Assembly: GCA_001800975.1 (NCBI GenBank)
Contig: MGWK01000055.1
Span: 1-64,000 of the forward strand
From: Flavobacteria bacterium RIFCSPLOWO2_12_FULL_35_11
GTDB lineage: Bacteria > Bacteroidota > Bacteroidia > Flavobacteriales > Flavobacteriaceae
DNA length: 64,000 nt
Direction: 5' to 3'
Shown here piece after piece: positions 21,140-29,366 of the stretch. A model generated the notes under the pieces. The model did not search any database. It was not told the origin of the DNA and saw only the letters and a program-made list of their open reading frames with translations. Every line of letters starts with the position of its first letter. Within the stretch, counting starts at the first letter, position 1. Made by a program: the position numbers and the translations under genes.

Positions 21140-23662
21140 ATGGCTAGAAATGTAAGTGGAACTGATAAGTTTGAGTTTAATGATATTCAAAGGAAATATA
21201 CCGGCGAATATTTAAATGATATCTTAAAAGGGTTTTACCTCTTTATTCCAAAATTGGCGATTTTTACCTCTTTTTTATTTTTGATTTTCAGCGCGACGGG
21301 TGTTGCGGTTGGGGCAGAGCTTTTTTTCTTTAATGCGCTGCTTTTGTTGTTTGTCGGGTATCTTTTTTTATATATGATGGTTGATCAGCGGGCGAATGTC
21401 GCTTGTATTGGTGTTATCAATGAAGCTCGTGATTCACAGCTTAAGTATGTCTTTGGGATGAAACAAGAAAAAATTAAATATTACGCGAATGTTGGAAGTG
21501 TTGTTATGAATTTTTTAGGCAAAGATGCTAACGAGGCCGTTCAAAAAAATCTCGCTCCCTCTAATAGAGTTTATGATATGCTCATTGATAAAAAGACTTA
21601 TACGATGGGGTATCTTTTGCCGGGTTCTACGGGTAGCGGTAAAACGGTTACTCTTAATACTACTGTTTTTTTACCTGCTATTAAATCCGGCAACGGTTTC
21701 TTTTATCTTGAAGGTAAGGGTGATAGACCTATTACCGAGGGGATAATGGGGTTTATTTATCAATACGGCCGCGAGAATGATGTTTTTATTCTTGACTTCG
21801 GAGCGGCTGCGAACGGCGGATTTACGAACGGGCTTAATCCTCTTGCTATCGGGAGTTCTAAGACTGTGGGTGAGCTTTTAAAATCTCTTATTGATGTTAT
21901 GAAGGGTGATAATAAATGGGTTTCAGATATGGCCATTGCCTTTTTGGAGGCGATTTTGCTCCCTCTTGTTCTTCTTAGAGATATAAATTTAGTTATAGAT
22001 CCGAAGCATCTGCAAAGTATTCAGTCTTATGACGATTTTGCGAAATTTGATAAAAAACAGTTCAATATTACTACTTTGTTGAACTATTTGAATTTTCAAT
22101 CCGCTATTGATTTGCTTTATATGATGCAAAGAATGTTTAAAGATCCAAAATTTTTAGAGAGAGTTAACGCTACGCAGGAGTATGGAAGTTTAAAAAAAGA
22201 TTTATCAGAGAATATAATCGGGCGATTATTGAGAAATCTTACGGGGCATAATATTGATGTGACGGCTCTTAAAGAGCCTGTTTACGCAAGTATGTCCCCT
22301 GATATTAAGAGAAATCACCCGAAGGCAACCGAGGATTGGATTAACGCGCTTGAGATATTCGGCGGGGAAAAATTTTACGGAAATATTTTTAATAAAGACG
22401 AAGCAGATTTTGAAGCGCTAACGGCGATTCAGACGGGTAAAATTATTATTTCTATTTTACCCTCTATGTCAGCTTCTCCCGATCAAAATGCAAAGATGGG
22501 GAAGATGATTACTGCCGTTGCCAAATCAAGCATCGGTTATATGCTTGAGCAGGGTTCTATTGTAGGGCAAAGAAAAGAGAAGAGCAGAGATAAGAGATAT
22601 CGTCCTCGAAAATTGCCTTATGGGTATATTTTTGATGAGCCGTCGAATTACGCGAACGAAGATATTTCGCAGATGTCGAGTATGGTCCGCTCTATCGGAA
22701 GTGACGGCGGCGGTATGGCGATTATTTGGACGGGACAGTCAAGGACCGATATGGACAAAATTGATGATAATAAAAAGATTGCCTCAGAGCAGCTTTTGGC
22801 GAACCTCGGCTTTACACAGTGCCTAAACATTCAAGATCAGGGATGGAAGGATGTTATGGTTAAAAAGACGGGGGAGGGTTACGCTGTCCGTGAAAATAAT
22901 TATGACGGGGTTAAGGGCGGGAACGAAGATGCTAATTACCGTGAATATAAAAGAGAAAAAGAGAAAAAGTATGAAGAAAACTTTTTTGAAAACAGCTTAA
23001 GACCGCAGACGGGGGAGAGTATTGTATCTGTAAAGGGTTATATTAATGAAGAGAAACTTGTCTCATGGTATAGCGAGGCTCCAGTTTGTGATTTGTTTAT
23101 AAATAGAAATATAAGCTCTAGCAAGCTGATAAACCACTTTCGTAGTTTATCCCAGTCAGAAGAGTTTCTCGCTTCGCTTAAAGAGCGGATTGAAGAGGAG
23201 TTTGATGACTCCCTTATAAAAGATGATGGCTTGAGCCTGAGTTTTGAGCAAGAGGTGTTTAGTGCGTTGCAGCTTTTGGCGAATACGGCTTATCCTGCGC
23301 TTAAGGGTGCGGGGGATTTTACATTAAAGCTTCTTGCAAAGAATAATCCTAAAGCGCATGGGGATTATACATACTCTACTCATAATATTAATATATACAA
23401 TGTTACCAATAAGAGCAGGGAGCATTTAATCGCAACTGCGGTCCATGAGCTTGCGCATCATATCGTATATAAGCTCACAGAAGATCATGGGCACCCTAAA
23501 ATATTCTATAAAACTCTGCATGAGCTTTTAGGTTATGCGATGGGGCTGGAGGAGCTCTATTTTGATTATAATGAAGCTAAAGAGAAAAATATGATTGACA
23601 GTAACGATATTAGGCTTATGGAGAGATTTTTCAAAGAACCTAGGGTTACGAAAAGAGATTGA
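21140..23662 (+). CDS. VirD4/TraG-like type IV coupling protein with C-terminal HExxH domain
   Basis: The protein has 840 residues. Two N-terminal transmembrane helices (residues about 32-80) precede the ATPase with Walker A GSTGSGKT (162-169) and Walker B YIFDEPS (Asp499-Glu500), followed by IIWTGQSRTDMD. Coupling proteins hand the relaxase-DNA complex to the type IV secretion channel. Beyond the ATPase there is an extra C-terminal region with AVHELAHHIVYKL (His769, Glu770, His773), a zincin metallopeptidase motif. I know of no standard coupling protein with this domain. The next gene begins 1 base after its stop. Confidence 0.82.
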   Translation: MARNVSGTDKFEFNDIQRKYTGEYLNDILKGFYLFIPKLAIFTSFLFLIFSATGVAVGAELFFFNALLLLFVGYLFLYMMVDQRANVACIGVINEARDSQLKYVFGMKQEKIKYYANVGSVVMNFLGKDANEAVQKNLAPSNRVYDMLIDKKTYTMGYLLPGSTGSGKTVTLNTTVFLPAIKSGNGFFYLEGKGDRPITEGIMGFIYQYGRENDVFILDFGAAANGGFTNGLNPLAIGSSKTVGELLKSLIDVMKGDNKWVSDMAIAFLEAILLPLVLLRDINLVIDPKHLQSIQSYDDFAKFDKKQFNITTLLNYLNFQSAIDLLYMMQRMFKDPKFLERVNATQEYGSLKKDLSENIIGRLLRNLTGHNIDVTALKEPVYASMSPDIKRNHPKATEDWINALEIFGGEKFYGNIFNKDEADFEALTAIQTGKIIISILPSMSASPDQNAKMGKMITAVAKSSIGYMLEQGSIVGQRKEKSRDKRYRPRKLPYGYIFDEPSNYANEDISQMSSMVRSIGSDGGGMAIIWTGQSRTDMDKIDDNKKIASEQLLANLGFTQCLNIQDQGWKDVMVKKTGEGYAVRENNYDGVKGGNEDANYREYKREKEKKYEENFFENSLRPQTGESIVSVKGYINEEKLVSWYSEAPVCDLFINRNISSSKLINHFRSLSQSEEFLASLKERIEEEFDDSLIKDDGLSLSFEQEVFSALQLLANTAYPALKGAGDFTLKLLAKNNPKAHGDYTYSTHNINIYNVTNKSREHLIATAVHELAHHIVYKLTEDHGHPKIFYKTLHELLGYAMGLEELYFDYNEAKEKNMIDSNDIRLMERFFKEPRVTKRD

Positions 23663-23663
23663 T

Positions 23664-24479
23664 ATGAATTTTAAAAGAGTTTTGATTTTGGTTTTTGCTT
23701 TGGCTCTCTTTAGCGGGGTTTTAAGCGCGGCGGATTTATCACAAAAGATAGAGGATATTTCGCTTGGGCTTTTTTCCGGCGGAAATGTTACTACAGCTAG
23801 TAATTTGAGTCTTGGAGATTTAGTAGGTGCTATTTTTATTGGGATTATAGCATATTTAACCACGGTAGTTTTTTTTATTATTGGGCTTGTTGGTGTCGGC
23901 GGCTATTTTTTTAAAGCAGCCGGTGGTGGCGGGGATAATCTTGCCGGTATGAATTTTGTGCGGTTAGCGTTAAAGCCGCTGCTTTGGTTTGTTGTCGGAG
24001 CGGTAATTTTTGCGACTTTTAAGATATTTCTTGAAGGATGGTATAATATTGATATAGGGAGTCGAATAAAATTCTTTTTTGAAGCGAGATATGACTCTTT
24101 GGTGGATAATTTAACCACTACGGGGGTTATGCTGAAATCTACAAAAACGGTTTTAACGATTTTAGATTTGCTGTCTAAATTCGCGTTTTGGAGCATAGTT
24201 GCTATTTTTATATTTCTCTATGTATTTGTTTTTGGTGTGTTTCTTTCTGTTTTTATTGAATCCGGGAATGCGGATGCCTCTATATTTAAAAAAATATTAG
24301 CAGGTGTTTTTACCGCGGTAATCTCTCTTGTGATTATTGGAATGTATAACGCGAATGTTTCTCGTGTAATGTTTTCAAAAAATCCTGTTATTGAAAGTGT
24401 TGGAGAAGTGCGCTCGATAAATCAAGGATTTACGAGTGCTATAAAAATTTGGGTGGAAAAAGGTCTAAAAACTTCTTAG
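23664..24479 (+). CDS. polytopic membrane protein, probable T4SS component
   Basis: The protein has 271 residues from the ATG at 23664, just after the coupling protein stop. A signal peptide (FKRVLILVFALALFSGVLSA) is followed by at least four hydrophobic segments (around residues 50-75, 95-120, 165-195 and 205-230). The upstream in-frame start would overlap the coupling protein heavily and lacks a signal sequence, so it is rejected. Size, topology and neighbours suggest an inner-membrane part of the transfer channel, but the family is not recognised. Confidence 0.65.
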   Translation: MNFKRVLILVFALALFSGVLSAADLSQKIEDISLGLFSGGNVTTASNLSLGDLVGAIFIGIIAYLTTVVFFIIGLVGVGGYFFKAAGGGGDNLAGMNFVRLALKPLLWFVVGAVIFATFKIFLEGWYNIDIGSRIKFFFEARYDSLVDNLTTTGVMLKSTKTVLTILDLLSKFAFWSIVAIFIFLYVFVFGVFLSVFIESGNADASIFKKILAGVFTAVISLVIIGMYNANVSRVMFSKNPVIESVGEVRSINQGFTSAIKIWVEKGLKTS

Positions 24480-24480
24480 A

Positions 24481-24513
24481 TTAAGCTAGTTTTTATTATA
24501 CTTTTATTAAGAT
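24481..24513 (+). promoter_or_regulatory. diverged 33-bp TTAAG/TATAAT element before a terminator
   Basis: TTAAG at 24481, TTTTATTATA at 24491, TATTAAGAT at 24505. It is followed after about 20 bases by an intrinsic terminator and not by a start codon, unlike the other copies. It could drive a very short RNA. Confidence 0.5.
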
Positions 24514-24533
24514 TAGTTTGTTAGAAGTGTTGG

Positions 24534-24563
24534 AGATTTACAAATAGTGTAAATCTTTTTTTT
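24534..24563 (+). terminator. intrinsic terminator
   Basis: A 9-bp stem AGATTTACA and TGTAAATCT with loop AATAG is followed by a run of eight T. It ends the coupling-protein operon or a short RNA started at the element upstream. Confidence 0.85.
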
Positions 24564-24822
24564 ACGAGAGTTTTTCATACTGTGTATGATTTGGTTTCAG
24601 TGTGAAGTGAAGTTTAGTTCACATTTAGTTGTTCATGGTTCTCACAAGTGTTAAATTTTAGAACCTAGCTTTATGCTGGTTGATTACTAAGTATAATTAT
24701 ATGTTTATAACGCTTAAATAAAGCTTAACGCAGGATATATAATTTGTTTTTCGCTTTGCGTTGGTGAGAGCTATGAGATTTTATAGCCCCATTTGGAGTT
24801 TTAATAAAAAAGGATTTAAAAG

Positions 24823-25260
24823 ATGAAAAAGATTATAGTAAGTGTAGTTGCGTTGTCTGCGGGTTTGTTGGCGGCGGAAGATGTGAGTGTTTTAACCGGG
24901 TTAAATGAGAGCGGCGGTCTTGCCGGAGGAGCGCTTGGAATAGGTTTTGTTCACGCTGTCTTCTGGGTGCCTATTTTAGGATTTATTATTGCAGCGGGTG
25001 CCGTTATAGGGTTTTATTTTAAACAATTTAAACAAAAAGAGGACGGCTTATATAAGACGCTCGGTTCAATTGTTCTAGGAATTGTTGTTGGTGTTATGGT
25101 TTACGCCGGAGTGTTAAAAATCGTCGACGGGGTAATGCAAAAAGACGCTTGTGGCAAGGCTATTGTTACTGCGTATCTACAAGATAGCATAGCTAAGGGC
25201 TTAAATCCAGGAAGCCATACATTTGGCACAAAAATTGGCGAGGTGTCTTGTCTGCAATAG
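24823..25260 (+). CDS. small membrane protein, pilin-like T4SS subunit candidate
   Basis: The protein has 145 residues with a signal peptide (KKIIVSVVALSAGLLAAE) and two hydrophobic segments (about residues 40-65 and 80-100), with two Cys near the C-terminus (DACGK, EVSCLQ) that may form a disulphide. This layout resembles VirB2-like pilins or small inner-membrane channel proteins of conjugation systems. It stands alone between a terminator and a strong hairpin, which suits a highly expressed structural subunit. The assignment is inferred from shape, not homology. Confidence 0.55.
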   Translation: MKKIIVSVVALSAGLLAAEDVSVLTGLNESGGLAGGALGIGFVHAVFWVPILGFIIAAGAVIGFYFKQFKQKEDGLYKTLGSIVLGIVVGVMVYAGVLKIVDGVMQKDACGKAIVTAYLQDSIAKGLNPGSHTFGTKIGEVSCLQ

Positions 25261-25271
25261 TTTGCCGACAT

Positions 25272-25295
25272 GCCGCTTCTTTTTTAAGAAGCGGC
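25272..25295 (+). terminator. strong hairpin after the pilin-like gene
   Basis: GCCGCTTCTT (25272-25281) and AAGAAGCGGC (25286-25295) form a 10-bp stem with a 4-nt loop. The T-rich tract afterwards is weak, so it may be a partial terminator or an RNA-stabilising structure. Confidence 0.65.
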
Positions 25296-25332
25296 TATAT
25301 GTTTGATTTTATAACTTAAAAAGAAGAAAAAA

Positions 25333-25869
25333 ATGTCAGAATTAAAACAAGTAAGTTGTTACCTTAATGAAAAACTTAAATACGCGATTGAAAAAGAGGT
25401 TATCCACTTTAAATACCGCGGGGTTGAAGAGAGGGCAACTATTAACAGAAATATGAGTTATATAATTGAAGATTTTATCGAAAAGCATAAAAAAAACATA
25501 GAGGCGGTGGCTGATGTTATTGTAAAAGTTTTGTCAATAGATAATTTTGATTCCGTGAGTCAAAAACGCCTTCTTGCAAAATTGGATATAAGTTTAAAAT
25601 CATACCCACTAAAGCTCTCCACGGCTTTTTCAAAAAAGCTTGAAGACTTTAGAGTTGATTGCAATAGAGTTTTTGGCTTTAAGTTTACAAAAACTGGGTT
25701 TTATAATCTTATCTTACTTCATTACTATATTGAAAATAAAGTGGCCTTAGCAAGATTGGACTTAGACTTTTGGTCGCAGGATTATTTCAAGGGAGCAGAA
25801 TCAAACGGAGAGTTTGGGGATGTTCTTAAACTATTCCACAAATTACTTGAGAAAGGGGAACCAAAATGA
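25333..25869 (+). CDS. ParA-linked hypothetical protein (possible centromere-binding partner)
   Basis: The protein has 178 residues, helical and charged, with no clear motif. The N-terminus (SELKQVSCYLNEKLKYAIEK) could fit a small DNA-binding fold. Its stop overlaps the start of the ParA-like gene (ATGA). In partition operons the ATPase is usually paired with a small DNA-binding protein, and this gene would take that role if the pair is a partition system. Order is reversed relative to most parAB operons. Confidence 0.55.
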   Translation: MSELKQVSCYLNEKLKYAIEKEVIHFKYRGVEERATINRNMSYIIEDFIEKHKKNIEAVADVIVKVLSIDNFDSVSQKRLLAKLDISLKSYPLKLSTAFSKKLEDFRVDCNRVFGFKFTKTGFYNLILLHYYIENKVALARLDLDFWSQDYFKGAESNGEFGDVLKLFHKLLEKGEPK

Positions 25870-26810
25870 CAAATTCGACGCTTATGCGTGAGATGATATT
25901 TATAGTTTGTAATAAAAAAGGCGGGGCCGGTAAGTCAACGGCTGCAAATCAGTTTATTGCGCCATTTTTGGCGGAAAATCTTAAATCCGGCGGTAAAAAA
26001 GTAAAGCTTATTGAAATTGATGATAACAACAACTCCCGCGCGGCTTATGCGGAATCGAAGTTGACGGACTCCGTTTTAATAGCCGATGCAGGAAAAGAGC
26101 TTGAGAAGATTTGCCTTAAAGAGTTTTCAATGGCCGGGAGAGAGTACCCTATAATTTTTGATATAGGTGTCGGGTATTTTGAGCAGGCTCTTGAAACGCT
26201 AAGCAATGTCCTCTTGGACGAGAGAGTCGTTTTTATCGTTCCTGCGAAACAATCGCCTGATGATGCGATTAACAGCAAAACAACGATTGGAAAAATTCTA
26301 GAGTATAATCCTTTAGCGAAGATTGTAGTTATCTGTTCAGATGCAATGTATGATTATGGGCAAGAGGATGATTTGCGTGAAGAGTTTGGTATTCTTTTTG
26401 GTAAATATATCAACACGAGAACAAATAAGTTTATGCAAACGATTTTTGATGATTTTAAAATCGGTGAAAATTTTGTTTCCATAAAGAAGAGTTCTCTCTT
26501 TATAGAGGCGGGCGTTACTTTTTTAACTACGATTTACGAAGCGGGGGAAATTGGCAAGACAATTCATAAGGGTGACGGTGTTCGCCATCCACTAGAGTTA
26601 GAAATTGATGTGATAAGAGAGAAGATTTCGGCGGAGCTTGCTAAAGAGAAGCCTAGTCAAAAAACGATTGACGGGTTAAATTCAGAGATTGAAATTTGTC
26701 GCACGAAGCTTGTTTTTTATAAGAAGTGTGCCAAATATTCTACTACTCATCTCTCTCCTATATTTAGGGATTTTGCGAAAATTTTAGATGGATTATTTCC
26801 GAAGGCGTAA
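25866..26810 (+). CDS. parA: ParA/MinD-like ATPase
   Basis: The protein has 314 residues. The deviant Walker A motif KKGGAGKST (Lys17-Thr25) directly follows the first strand (MIFIVCN), as in ParA/Soj. LIEIDDNNNS and YPIIFDIG correspond to the A' and B motifs. Residues about 250-285 form a charged helix. ParA ATPases segregate plasmids, and related ones position conjugation or pilus complexes at the cell pole. It overlaps the upstream gene by 4 bases and has the ribosome binding site AAAGGGGA. Confidence 0.82.
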   Translation: MTNSTLMREMIFIVCNKKGGAGKSTAANQFIAPFLAENLKSGGKKVKLIEIDDNNNSRAAYAESKLTDSVLIADAGKELEKICLKEFSMAGREYPIIFDIGVGYFEQALETLSNVLLDERVVFIVPAKQSPDDAINSKTTIGKILEYNPLAKIVVICSDAMYDYGQEDDLREEFGILFGKYINTRTNKFMQTIFDDFKIGENFVSIKKSSLFIEAGVTFLTTIYEAGEIGKTIHKGDGVRHPLELEIDVIREKISAELAKEKPSQKTIDGLNSEIEICRTKLVFYKKCAKYSTTHLSPIFRDFAKILDGLFPKA

Positions 26811-26849
26811 TGTTTCACCACAAGCGGGACATAAATAAGGAAAATGAAA

Positions 26850-27176
26850 ATGAACAAAAATCTCCGCACTCTTTTTCTTAGAAAAGTTACGCTAAGCAAC
26901 CCTCTTGTAAAAGAGGAGTTGCATAAAATATTGTTTCAAGCCTTGCCGCTCTGTGGCTTTGGCATACGAGATGATATTTATCTTCTCATTGCCTCTAAAA
27001 GAGACGAAATAAACCTTCGTCTCTTTTTTGCTAATCACTCAGAATGGAGCAAAGAGGAGTATATTTTGGTTGGAAAATATAAGTATTGCAATTTTTTCAG
27101 CCCCCTTGATTCCGCATTAGCTTTTTCAGAGACTATAGTCAAAAAAATTAATGCCCAGATTGCTGCCGCAGAGTAG
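26850..27176 (+). CDS. hypothetical protein
   Basis: The protein has 108 residues from the ATG at 26850, about 9 bases after ATAAGG; an ATG at 26844 is also possible but is only 3 bases from it. No signal peptide, no motif recognised. Two positions with aromatic and Cys residues (LPLCGFGIRDDIYLLIAS, KYKYCNFF) suggest a compact alpha/beta fold. It may share the parA transcript. Confidence 0.5.
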   Translation: MNKNLRTLFLRKVTLSNPLVKEELHKILFQALPLCGFGIRDDIYLLIASKRDEINLRLFFANHSEWSKEEYILVGKYKYCNFFSPLDSALAFSETIVKKINAQIAAAE

Positions 27177-27179
27177 TAA

Positions 27180-27225
27180 AAAGGTAGTTTCCCTGCGTTT
27201 TACTTTGTAAAAAGGCGTTGCTTGC
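27180..27225. repeat. short mosaic repeat R3
   Basis: Contains ttttactttgtaaaaaggcg and ttccctgcg, modules also present in R1, R4 and R5, ending at the TTAAG of the next promoter element. Confidence 0.65.
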
Positions 27226-27258
27226 TTAAGCCATCTTTTATTATAAACCTATTATAAT
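27226..27258 (+). promoter_or_regulatory. 33-bp TTAAG/TATAAT element upstream of a 45-codon gene
   Basis: TTAAG at 27226, TTTTATTATA at 27236, TATTATAAT at 27250, 70 bases before the ATG at 27296. Confidence 0.72.
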
Positions 27259-27295
27259 TTATCAAGATTTTAAATTTTTTAAATAGGATATAAAT

Positions 27296-27433
27296 ATGGC
27301 AATTTTTGAACAAGAGTTTTCTCTTACGGATGTTCCTCTTCTCTCTATTGCTAATGTTGATTTAAAGTGTTTGGCTGATGAGATTAAAAAATTATCAGAT
27401 ACTAAAGAGATTGCAAATAAGGATTTTGCGTGA
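27296..27433 (+). CDS. small protein of 45 residues
   Basis: It starts ATG GCA behind AGGATA and ends TGA at 27431-27433. The product (MAIFEQEFSLTDVPLLSIAN, then VDLKCLADEIKKLSDTKEIA, then NKDFA) is a plausible soluble, helical small protein. It is too short for most gene finders. The strong upstream promoter element at the standard distance and a following hairpin support it as a real gene. Function unknown. Confidence 0.55.
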   Translation: MAIFEQEFSLTDVPLLSIANVDLKCLADEIKKLSDTKEIANKDFA

Positions 27434-27473
27434 TATTTATACAAGGTTCCACCCCTCTTTTTGTGTGTTTTTA

Positions 27474-27494
27474 TTCAAAAATTCCTTTTTTGAA
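27474..27494 (+). terminator. terminator-like hairpin
   Basis: TTCAAAAA (27474-27481) pairs with TTTTTTGAA (27486-27494). It separates the small gene from the pil operon. Confidence 0.5.
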
Positions 27495-27504
27495 ATACTC
27501 TTCT

Positions 27505-27537
27505 TTAAGCTATATTTTATTATACTTTTATTATAAT
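27505..27537 (+). promoter_or_regulatory. 33-bp TTAAG/TATAAT element upstream of the pil operon
   Basis: TTAAG at 27505, TTTTATTATA at 27515, TATTATAAT at 27529, 50 bases before the chosen start at 27555. It would transcribe the thin-pilus genes that follow. Confidence 0.75.
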
Positions 27538-27554
27538 TTAGAAAAAGGATGATT

Positions 27555-28307
27555 ATGGGGCAGATATTTAAATCGGTTACAATTAGTTTCGCAGCGGCTC
27601 TCCTCTTCTTGGGGTGTGGTGCAAAAAGCAAGAGCGTTTCTTATGATATGGGCGGTAGTGTTAGAGCTAATTCAGTGGTTGGTGCTACTTTGGCACCAAA
27701 GGCGATAGATTTGACGGTTGCTAAAAAGCTTTCAACTGTTTTGACGGAGCTTGGATCAATCGAGGGAAGTGTCTATTTTTTAAAATCAGATGATTTTCAA
27801 GTACATGCTCTTGATAAGAGCTCTTCGGATTTGCTTAAGATAGATAGTTTTCCTGCGCTTAAGCGTTATATCGAAAACACTACAAGCTACACTATTGAAA
27901 TCGTTAAAAACAGATTCATCCAAGATGATATGAAGGTTGTTAAGGTTTTTAATAAGGATGCCGTTAAAAACAGCCTACCCGGACACCACTCTAGTTTAAA
28001 AGAGGTTATTCAAAATAACAATGGGCTAACAACGACACAGATGGAAGGCATTGATATTTCAATGCCAAATACTCTTACTACAGTTTTAAAAAAATTATCA
28101 AAAATTACAAGGGAATCTTATTATTGTGAAGATGAAATCAATATCCCATCTTCAAATGTCAAAATAATTGGGCTCGAACATCTTGATCAATATCTTCGAC
28201 AAGTTTCAGAATATGGACTGGTAATATCCAGAGATAGTGAAGATCCTTCAATTCCTAAAGTTATAAAAGTGCTCTCGATAAACCAAATAGTGAAGAGTGA
28301 AAAGTGA
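27555..28307 (+). CDS. lipoprotein, secretin-associated, first gene of the pilus operon
   Basis: The protein has 250 residues from the ATG at 27555, 5 bases after AAGGA; an ATG at 27549 overlaps the ribosome binding site. A lipobox (LLFLGC) gives a lipid-anchored Cys. The mature part contains a motif pattern like the N-terminal domains of secretins (IDISMPNTLTTVLKKLSKIT, then a short beta-helix region). It may be a pilotin or periplasmic partner of the secretin encoded downstream, in the position of PilL-type proteins in IncI plasmids. This is inference from context. It overlaps the next gene by 4 bases. Confidence 0.6.
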   Translation: MGQIFKSVTISFAAALLFLGCGAKSKSVSYDMGGSVRANSVVGATLAPKAIDLTVAKKLSTVLTELGSIEGSVYFLKSDDFQVHALDKSSSDLLKIDSFPALKRYIENTTSYTIEIVKNRFIQDDMKVVKVFNKDAVKNSLPGHHSSLKEVIQNNNGLTTTQMEGIDISMPNTLTTVLKKLSKITRESYYCEDEINIPSSNVKIIGLEHLDQYLRQVSEYGLVISRDSEDPSIPKVIKVLSINQIVKSEK

Positions 28308-29284
28308 AATATTCAACTCTTATCTCTAGCTTTTTGCTTTGGAAAAATAAAAGCATAATAGAAGATGTTATATTTACCTCCGAGCTCATGGCGGACACAT
28401 CACAAGTGGATGTTGCTTTAATTATGACAAAATATGCAAAAAAGCTGGCAGCGGCGAACCCTTTTGTTGCTAATGAGTTAATCTCAATCTGTAAAAGTCT
28501 TAAATCAACACAAAAAAAACATATAGTTTACCAAGGTTATTTAGGAGAAGATGTTATAACACTGCTGTCTATTGCGAATGCACAAAAACTAGCTTCGGGG
28601 CCTATTCTACAAGAATATGCCCCGATTAGGAAAATCGTAATTGAGAATGCAAAAACAATTAAAACAGCATTAACACTTCCATTGTTGCTTTCTGTCTTTG
28701 TTGTTTTAATTTTAGCTGCTGTTATTAGTAAGCTTTCTGCTGCTGAAAGTGTTATACAATTTTCCCCAATATCTGTTTTTTTAATGCACAATTTCGCTGT
28801 AATTAATTTAGTTTTCATTACTGGGCTTATGGCCTCATTTTTTTATATTCCAAAAAAAGTGCCTATTCTTTCAAGGATGTATAAAAAGCTTGATGCTTTA
28901 CTTGCAATATCTCTTGCTTCTACAATGTTTAATATTGGTCTTGCTGCGAAAGCTGTTATCCCAATCATTAGGAAACAATTTAATATTACCAAACATCAAG
29001 ATGGGCGGGGTGACATAGCAGAGCTTGCCCAGCTCTTTGAAGAGGAGAATTTTTTCTCCCTACTTGAAAGTGCAGATATAGAGCTTGCTATGGAGTATTC
29101 AAAATTTGAATCAGCACTTGAAGAGAAGAAAAATGACAAATTAGCAGATGCTAATCGCTTTGGAACCCTTATAGGTGATATAGTTAAAAATTTTGCTTTA
29201 TTTGTAATGGCTATGCCAATATTTCAATTTCTTATAATTATTTTAGATTTAATTCAAAAATCAACATCAATGGCGGCACAATGA
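28304..29284 (+). CDS. pilR: PilR-like inner-membrane platform protein (GspF family)
   Basis: The protein has 326 residues. It shows three hydrophobic regions (about residues 123-143, 158-180 and 290-315) separated by cytoplasmic loops, the GspF/PilC/PilR layout. FAVINLVFI... and LLAISLASTMFNIGLAAKAV fit the second GspF half. Platform proteins connect the cytoplasmic ATPase to the growing pilus. It is shorter than chromosomal PilC proteins, as for plasmid PilR. The prepilin gene follows. Confidence 0.75.
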   Translation: MKYSTLISSFLLWKNKSIIEDVIFTSELMADTSQVDVALIMTKYAKKLAAANPFVANELISICKSLKSTQKKHIVYQGYLGEDVITLLSIANAQKLASGPILQEYAPIRKIVIENAKTIKTALTLPLLLSVFVVLILAAVISKLSAAESVIQFSPISVFLMHNFAVINLVFITGLMASFFYIPKKVPILSRMYKKLDALLAISLASTMFNIGLAAKAVIPIIRKQFNITKHQDGRGDIAELAQLFEEENFFSLLESADIELAMEYSKFESALEEKKNDKLADANRFGTLIGDIVKNFALFVMAMPIFQFLIIILDLIQKSTSMAAQ

Positions 29285-29366
29285 AAACACTTATTGTTGA
29301 AAAACCTCCATAAAAAAGAAATTTAAATCTTTGCTAGGCGGAAAAAAATAAAAAAAGGAACTAAAA

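Larger units (their letters stand above)
24480..24822. other. 343-bp structured intergenic region, possible oriT or leader
   Basis: No gene. It holds five stem-loops in a row: AGATTTACA/TGTAAATCT (24534-24556), CATAC/GTATG (24576-24588), TGTGAA/TTCACA (24601-24623), GGTTCT/AGAACC (24637-24665) and a weaker GCTT/AAGC cluster near 24710. TATAAT boxes lie at 24692 and 24738 and could drive the next gene. Clustered dyads next to the coupling protein fit an origin of transfer or an attenuator leader; no nick site is recognised. Confidence 0.5.
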
